NCBI RefSeq assembly: GCF_000220705.2
Contig: NZ_CP023202.1
Location: 4,866,501 to 4,930,500, forward strand
Reading direction: 5' to 3'
DNA: 64,000 nucleotides
From: Streptomyces xinghaiensis S187
Lineage (GTDB): Bacteria > Actinomycetota > Actinomycetes > Streptomycetales > Streptomycetaceae
The position numbers were made by a program, and so were the translations under genes. This document shows positions 59,302-64,000 of this stretch, piece by piece; position 1 is the first letter of the stretch; every line of letters begins with the position of its first letter. The notes under the pieces were generated by a model, which did no database searches, was not told where the DNA came from, and was given only the letters and a program-made list of their open reading frames with translations.

Positions 59302-62300
59302 ATGAGATCCTTCGGAACTTCTCCGGACCCCGCACAGCCGAGCCGTCCGAGCCGGCGCACCCTGCTGGCCGCCGCCGTGGCGACCGCCGCCACCGCCGCC
59401 GCGGCCCCCGTCGTCGCCCCCGCCGCGGCGGCGGCCGAACGGGGTTCCGCCTTCGGCCGGGTGACGCCGGGGAAGACCGGCCGGGGCCGGTTCATCGCCT
59501 TCGACGCACGCCGGGACGCCTTCCCGCTCGCGGCCCGCGGCAAGGCCGCCCCGATCGCGGTCAGTCCGGACGACCACCCCGGCGTGGTCCGCGTCGTGGA
59601 CGACCTCCGGGCCGACATCGAGCGCGTCACCGGCGTGAAACCCGCCGTCATGGACGGCGCGCGGTCCGCGAAGGCTGCGAAGTCTCCGCACCGCGACCTC
59701 GTCATCGTCGGCACCATCGGCCGCAGCCCGCTGATCGACGGACTGATCGAGGCGGGCAAGCTGGACGTGCGCGGCATCGAGGGCAAGTGGGAGACCTCCC
59801 TCCAGCAAGTGGTGCGCCACCCGATGCCGGGCGTCGACCGGGCCTTCGTCATCGCGGGCAGCGACCAGCGCGGCACCATCTACGGCGCCTACGAGACATC
59901 CCGCCAGATCGGCGTCTCCCCCTGGCACTGGTGGGACGACGTGCCGCCGCGCCGCCGCGACGCGCTGTACGTGCTGCCCGGCCGCCACAGCCAGGGCACC
60001 CCCGCCGTGAAGTACCGCGGGTTCTTCATCAACGACGAGAACCCGGCCCTCGGCACCTGGGCACCGGAATTCTTCGGCCCCGGCAAGGCCCCGGGCTTCC
60101 CCAACGGCTTCAACAGCGCCTTCTTCGCCAAGGTGTTCGAGGTCATGCTGCGGCTGAAGGCCAACTACCTCTGGCCCGCCGTCTGGGGCCGCGCGTTCGC
60201 CGAGGACGACCCGGAGAACCACGCCACCGCCAAGCGCTACGGCGTCGTCATGGGCACCTCCCACGAGGCCCCGATGATGCGCGGCATCGAGGAGTGGAAC
60301 CGCCACGCCACCCCCGCCCAGCGCGACGAGGACGGCAACATCACCGAGCCGGGCGAGGACCCGTACGGCGGCACCGGCGAGTGGAGCTTCCGCCGCAACG
60401 GCGAGGCCCTCAAGAAGTACTGGGCCGACGGCATCCGCCGCATGGTCGACCAGGACTTCGAGGGCGTCGTCACCCTCGGCATGCGCGGCAACGGCGACGT
60501 CAGCCTGCCCGACGGCGACGGCATCGACCTGATGGAGTCGATCATCGCCAGCCAGCGGAAGATCCTCACCGACTTCTTCGGGGAGGAGAAGCTCACCGAG
60601 GTCCCGCAGGTGCAGACCCTCTACAAGGAGGTCCAGCGCTACTGGGACAAGGGCCTGCGCCCGCCCGAGGACGTCACCGTCGTCTTCTGCGACGACAACT
60701 GGGGCAACATGCGCAAGCTGCCCGACCAGTCGCTGCCCGCCCGCAAGGGCGGCTACGGCATCTACTACCACTTCGACTACGTGGGTGACGGCCGCAACTA
60801 CAAGTGGGTCGACACCATCAACCTGGCGAACACCTGGGAGCAGCTCCACCTCTCCCACTCCTATGGTGTGGACCGGCTCTGGGTGGTCAACGTCGGCGAC
60901 ATGAAGGCCGAGGAACTGCCCCTGCAGTTCTTCCTCGACTACGCCTGGGACCCGGAGCGCTGGCCGCTCGACCGCCTGGAGGAATGGGAACGCGCGTACG
61001 TCGAGGAGAACTTCGGCCACGGGCAGGCCGAGGCCATCGCCGAGGTGCTGAACACCTACGGCCGCCTCCAGGCCCGCCGCAAGCCCGAACTCCTCAACCG
61101 CCGCATCACCCTCGACCCGGCGAAGGACCCGGCCACCGACTCCGACGCCGTCGTCTACGACGACCAGGCCAGTCCCTTCCGGCTCAACCACTACCGGGAG
61201 CTGGAGCGCGTCACCGAGGAGTGGCGGGAACTGGCCGAGGAGGCCGGGCGCATCCGCCGCCGAATCCCCCGGGCCTGGCAGGACGCCTACTACCAGCTCG
61301 TGTACTACCAGGTGAAGGCCACCGCCAACCTCTACGCGCTCCGCCTGGCCGAGTTCACCAACATCCACTACGCCGGCCAGGGCCGCGCCCTCACCAACGA
61401 CCTGGCCGACACCACCGACGCCCGGTTCGCCGAGGACCAGGCCATGTCGGACTACTACAACAACCGCCTGGCGGGCGGGAAGTGGAAGGGCTTCCAGACC
61501 CAGCCCAAGATCGGCTACGGGGACAAGGAGCGCTACGGCCCCGACGCCGGCTGGCAGCAGCCGCAGACCCCGAACCACGTCGCCCTGCCCGACGAGGTGT
61601 TCCCGGCGGTCAAGCGGATCGAGCTGCCGGACCGGGCCGAGATGGGCGTCGGCATCGACGGCTCCGACGCCTGGTGGCCGCACGCGGAGGAACCGGCGGT
61701 CCTCCCCGCCTTCAGCCCGTACCAGACCCGCCCCGACCAGTACATCGAGGTCTTCAACCGCGGCTCACGGCCCTTCGGCTACCTCATCGAGCCGTCCGTG
61801 CCGTGGGTCCGGGTCGAGAAGGGCCGGGGGAGGGTCGAGAAGCAGGTGCGGGCGACGGTGCACGTGGACTGGTCGCGCGCCCCCAAGGGCACCACCGAGG
61901 TGCCGATCACCGTCACCGGGCCGGGCGGCACCTCCGTGGAGGTCCGCGCGGTCGTCGAGAACCCCCGGCTGCCGCGCCGCGCCCGCCGGGGCTTCATCGA
62001 GGCGAGCGGCTATGTCTCCCTGGAGGCCGCGCACTTCACCCGGGCCGTCGGCGCCTACGGCGTCCGCTGGGAGGTCGTGCCCGGCATCGGCCGCACGGGC
62101 TCCGGCGTCACCCCGTTCCCCGTCACCGCGCCCAGCCGGACCCCCGGCGGCCGGGGCCCGCACCTGCAGTACGAGCTGACGCTCGTCACGGCGGGCGAGG
62201 TGGAGGTGCTGGCGTATCTGTCCCCGCGGAACAACGTCCTGCCGACCGAGGGCCTGCGCTACGCCGTCTCGTTCGACGACGACACCCCGCAGACGGTGGA

Positions 62301-62535
62301 CATCATCGCCACCACCGGCTCCGACGACACCGGCATGAACCGCCAGTGGGCCCGCAACACCTCGGACAACATCAACCTCACCGTCACCCGCCACACCATC
62401 GACAAGCCGGGCCGCCACCTCCTCAAGCTGTGGATGGTGGACCCGACCGTGGTCGTGCAGAAGCTGGTGGTCGACACCGGCGGCCTGGAGCCCAGCTACC
62501 TGGGCCCGCCGGAGAGCCTCCGCGAAGGCCGATGA
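59302..62535 (+). CDS. Secreted GH115 xylan alpha-1,2-glucuronidase
   Basis: 1077 residues from ATG (MRSFGTSPD), with GCGGAG ahead; an ATG at 59209 is the alternative. A Tat signal peptide (SRRTLLAAAVATAATAAAAP) opens the protein. The GH115 family is recognisable from GSDQRGTIYGAYETSRQIGV, SPWHWWDDVPP, KYRGFFINDENPALGTWAP and LRLKANYLWPAVWGRAF; these contain the expected acidic residues. The second half contains beta-sandwich domains. GH115 enzymes remove (4-O-methyl-)glucuronic acid from xylan. Lac-type operator boxes lie upstream. Confidence 0.95.
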   Translation: MRSFGTSPDPAQPSRPSRRTLLAAAVATAATAAAAPVVAPAAAAAERGSAFGRVTPGKTGRGRFIAFDARRDAFPLAARGKAAPIAVSPDDHPGVVRVVDDLRADIERVTGVKPAVMDGARSAKAAKSPHRDLVIVGTIGRSPLIDGLIEAGKLDVRGIEGKWETSLQQVVRHPMPGVDRAFVIAGSDQRGTIYGAYETSRQIGVSPWHWWDDVPPRRRDALYVLPGRHSQGTPAVKYRGFFINDENPALGTWAPEFFGPGKAPGFPNGFNSAFFAKVFEVMLRLKANYLWPAVWGRAFAEDDPENHATAKRYGVVMGTSHEAPMMRGIEEWNRHATPAQRDEDGNITEPGEDPYGGTGEWSFRRNGEALKKYWADGIRRMVDQDFEGVVTLGMRGNGDVSLPDGDGIDLMESIIASQRKILTDFFGEEKLTEVPQVQTLYKEVQRYWDKGLRPPEDVTVVFCDDNWGNMRKLPDQSLPARKGGYGIYYHFDYVGDGRNYKWVDTINLANTWEQLHLSHSYGVDRLWVVNVGDMKAEELPLQFFLDYAWDPERWPLDRLEEWERAYVEENFGHGQAEAIAEVLNTYGRLQARRKPELLNRRITLDPAKDPATDSDAVVYDDQASPFRLNHYRELERVTEEWRELAEEAGRIRRRIPRAWQDAYYQLVYYQVKATANLYALRLAEFTNIHYAGQGRALTNDLADTTDARFAEDQAMSDYYNNRLAGGKWKGFQTQPKIGYGDKERYGPDAGWQQPQTPNHVALPDEVFPAVKRIELPDRAEMGVGIDGSDAWWPHAEEPAVLPAFSPYQTRPDQYIEVFNRGSRPFGYLIEPSVPWVRVEKGRGRVEKQVRATVHVDWSRAPKGTTEVPITVTGPGGTSVEVRAVVENPRLPRRARRGFIEASGYVSLEAAHFTRAVGAYGVRWEVVPGIGRTGSGVTPFPVTAPSRTPGGRGPHLQYELTLVTAGEVEVLAYLSPRNNVLPTEGLRYAVSFDDDTPQTVDIIATTGSDDTGMNRQWARNTSDNINLTVTRHTIDKPGRHLLKLWMVDPTVVVQKLVVDTGGLEPSYLGPPESLREGR

Positions 62536-62660
62536 CCGGAAGCCTCCACGAAGGCCGCTGACCCAACCTGAGAAGGCCGTCCGGGGCGGAGGGACCGCGC
62601 CCCGGCCGGCCGCCGGAACCGGGCGCGGGAAGGACCTGAGGGGGGTCCTCCCCCGCCCCA

Positions 62661-62706
62661 CCGCGCTCGCCCGGCACCCGCCCGCCGGGCGAGCGCGGGC
62701 CTTTTT
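62661..62706 (+). terminator. 15-bp terminator with U-tract
   Basis: Perfect 15-bp stem (left arm 62661-62675, CCGCGCTCGCCCGGC) with an 8-base loop, followed by GCCTTTTT. It is a textbook intrinsic terminator, the only one in the window with a real U-tract, 126 bp after the GH115 stop. Confidence 0.92.
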
Positions 62707-62775
62707 GGGCGGGGCCGTCCCTGCACCGGACCGCCACGCCGCCGCGCCGGCGGCCCGATCCCGCGCCGCGGGAAA

Positions 62776-62814
62776 GATACTCGCATCGATGGAAGTATCA
62801 TGGATGCGAGTATC
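62776..62814 (+). promoter_or_regulatory. Triple half-site operator before the AAA gene
   Basis: Three related half-sites are packed in 39 bp: GATACTCGCATC (62776-62787), GATGGAAGTATC (62788-62799) and GATGCGAGTATC (62803-62814). The first and second form a near-perfect 24-bp palindrome centred on ATCGAT; the first and third form a perfect 12-bp inverted repeat. CGCGGG/CCCGCG flanks extend it. It lies 26 bp upstream of the AAA gene start and probably covers its promoter. Confidence 0.75.
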
Positions 62815-62840
62815 CCGCGACGGGAAGGAACCAGTCGGCA

Positions 62841-64000
62841 GTGGACGGATTCATCGGACGGCGCAGCGAGCTTGCCCACCTCGACGACCTCATGGACAAG
62901 GTGCGGTCCGGGAGCCGCACGGGACGCCCCGGCCGGGCGCTCCTCGTGCGCGGCCGCCGCCGCGTCGGCAAGTCCCGGCTCGTGGAGGAATTCCTCGAGC
63001 GCTCCCGGCTGCCCCACCTCTTCTTCACGGCCATCGGAGGCTCGAAAGAAGAGGACCTGGCCGGCTTCGGGGCCGAGATCGCGGCCTCCAGCCTCCCGGA
63101 CGCCGCCCGCTTCAGCGGCTACGGCACCCCTCAGTCCTGGGACGCCGCCTTCGGCATGCTGGCCACCGCACTGCCCGCGGACTCGCCCAGCGTCGTCGTC
63201 CTCGACGAGATGCCCTACCTCGTCAGCGAGGACCCCAGCTTCGAAGGCGCCCTCCAGAAGGCCTTCGACCGCACCCTCTCCAGGCTCCCCGTGCTGCTGG
63301 TCCTCGTCGGCTCCGACCTCGCCATGATGGAGAAGCTCAACACCTACGGCCGCCCCTTCTACCAGCGCGGCACGGAGATGGTCGTCCCGCCGCTCAGCCC
63401 CGCCGACGTGGCCGACATGCTCGGCCTCTCCCCGGCCGACGCCTTCGACGCCTATCTGGTCAGCGGGGGGCTGCCGCTCATCCTGGAGGAGTGGCCGCGT
63501 GGCGCGGACCTGTGGGAGTACCTGGGCACCGCCCTGCGCCACCCCACCTCAGCCCTCCTGGTCAGCGGTGAACGCACCCTGGCGGCGGAGTTCCCCACCG
63601 AAGCCCAGGCCCGCACCGTTCTCGGCGCCATCGGCCACGGAGAGCGCACCTTCACCCTCATCGGCCGCGCTGCCGGCGACCTCCACCCCAGTTCCCTCAC
63701 CCGCTCTCTCCAACTGCTCACGGGACGCCGCATGGTGGCCGCCGACCTCCCCCTGTCCACCCGTCCCAGCCGCGAGACCCGCTACCGCATCGAGGACCCC
63801 TACCTCCGCTTCTGGCTCTCCTTCATCGGCCCCGGGATCCCCACCGTCGAACGCGGCCGCGGCGACCGCGTCCTCGACATCATCCGCGCCCACTGGACGA
63901 CGTGGCGCGGGCGCGCCGTCGAACCCGTGGTCCGTGAAGCCCTCTGGCGCCTCATCGACGACCATCTCCCGGCGGGCACCCAGACCATCGGGGGTTACTG
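62841..64000 (+). CDS. AAA family ATPase (DUF234-type), incomplete at right edge
   Basis: 386 codons are visible from GTG (MDGFIGRRSELAHL); the gene runs off the window. A weak AAGGA lies 11 bases ahead. Walker A is GRRRVGKSRLVEEF (about 34-47) and Walker B VVVLDEMPYL (about 115-124). The archaeal-type ATPase features GSDLAMMEKL, FYQRGTEMVVPPLSP and the C-terminal YRIEDPYLRFWLSFI, followed by the start of a nuclease-like DUF234 part, are visible. Such proteins combine a STAND-like ATPase, winged helix and PD-(D/E)XK-like end; their roles are poorly known. A triple half-site operator precedes it. Confidence 0.88.
   Translation, partial: MDGFIGRRSELAHLDDLMDKVRSGSRTGRPGRALLVRGRRRVGKSRLVEEFLERSRLPHLFFTAIGGSKEEDLAGFGAEIAASSLPDAARFSGYGTPQSWDAAFGMLATALPADSPSVVVLDEMPYLVSEDPSFEGALQKAFDRTLSRLPVLLVLVGSDLAMMEKLNTYGRPFYQRGTEMVVPPLSPADVADMLGLSPADAFDAYLVSGGLPLILEEWPRGADLWEYLGTALRHPTSALLVSGERTLAAEFPTEAQARTVLGAIGHGERTFTLIGRAAGDLHPSSLTRSLQLLTGRRMVAADLPLSTRPSRETRYRIEDPYLRFWLSFIGPGIPTVERGRGDRVLDIIRAHWTTWRGRAVEPVVREALWRLIDDHLPAGTQTIGGY

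Noticed and set aside
56641..61683. A 1680-codon minus-strand frame opposite the LAL regulator and GH115
   Set aside because: Same antisense artefact; it spans two unrelated plus-strand genes and their intergenic region.

Overview
The window is very GC-rich, with strong third-position GC bias, many GTG starts, Shine-Dalgarno sites of the GGAGG type, and stem-loop terminators mostly without U-tracts. Together with the gene content (LAL-type LuxR regulator, PucR regulator, MmpL-type transporter, TerD, an intracellular contractile injection system, a Tat-exported GH115 enzyme) this points to Streptomyces or a close actinomycete. No rRNA, tRNA, CRISPR array or replication origin was seen.

Layout. 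0.3-1.3 kb: a membrane-anchored Mrr-like endonuclease coupled to a small membrane protein. 1.7-5 kb: a TetR regulator divergent from an MMPL transporter, with two near-identical 22-bp operators between them. 5-12 kb: a myo-inositol catabolic cluster, iolG and iolE leftward, iolC-iolB-iolD rightward, around a shared divergent promoter region. 12.3-13.5 kb: a small XRE regulator and a convergent membrane protein. 13.9-17.9 kb: an alpha/beta hydrolase fused to an ABC ATPase, plus its permease. 18-22 kb: a flavoprotein, a DinB-like protein, and a lower-GC accessory island with a truncated, frameshifted Rhs/YD-repeat remnant, its C-terminal toxin-like tip, an abutting PH-like membrane protein (probable immunity protein) and two coupled small membrane proteins. 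22-32 kb: a PucR regulator divergent from an NfeD-flotillin pair, followed by a giant AAA+ ATPase whose frame runs completely antisense through a GlsB/YeaQ-type gene. 32.8-33.9 kb: an RsbW-like kinase and a TerD protein.

34.1-54.9 kb is a contractile injection system (CIS) locus of the type known from S. coelicolor and S. lividans. In leftward transcription order it holds a DUF4255 protein, an AAA+ ATPase, the sheath, two tube paralogues, a small cap/assembly gene pair, a 1341-residue disordered protein, a LysM tube/hub protein, a VgrG-like spike, gp25, a J-like baseplate protein, an I-like tail protein, and a zinc-ribbon bitopic membrane protein at the place and with the architecture I associate with CisA. 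One membrane protein with a ricin-type C-terminus lies on the opposite strand. No PAAR tip, tail fibre or DUF4157 effector was found, which fits a cytoplasmic CIS acting on its own cell. Two divergent LuxR-type regulators flank the cluster at 55-59 kb. The last part holds a secreted GH115 xylan alpha-glucuronidase preceded by operator-like palindromes, a strong terminator, and an incomplete AAA ATPase gene behind a triple half-site operator.

The most unusual items are: the 1341-residue CIS protein with about 15 dispersed [VIL]QR motifs between conserved ends; the Rhs remnant with toxin tip and immunity candidate; the NfeD-flotillin-giant ATPase module with its long perfect stem-loops and antisense overlap; and several strong palindromes that look like undescribed operators.
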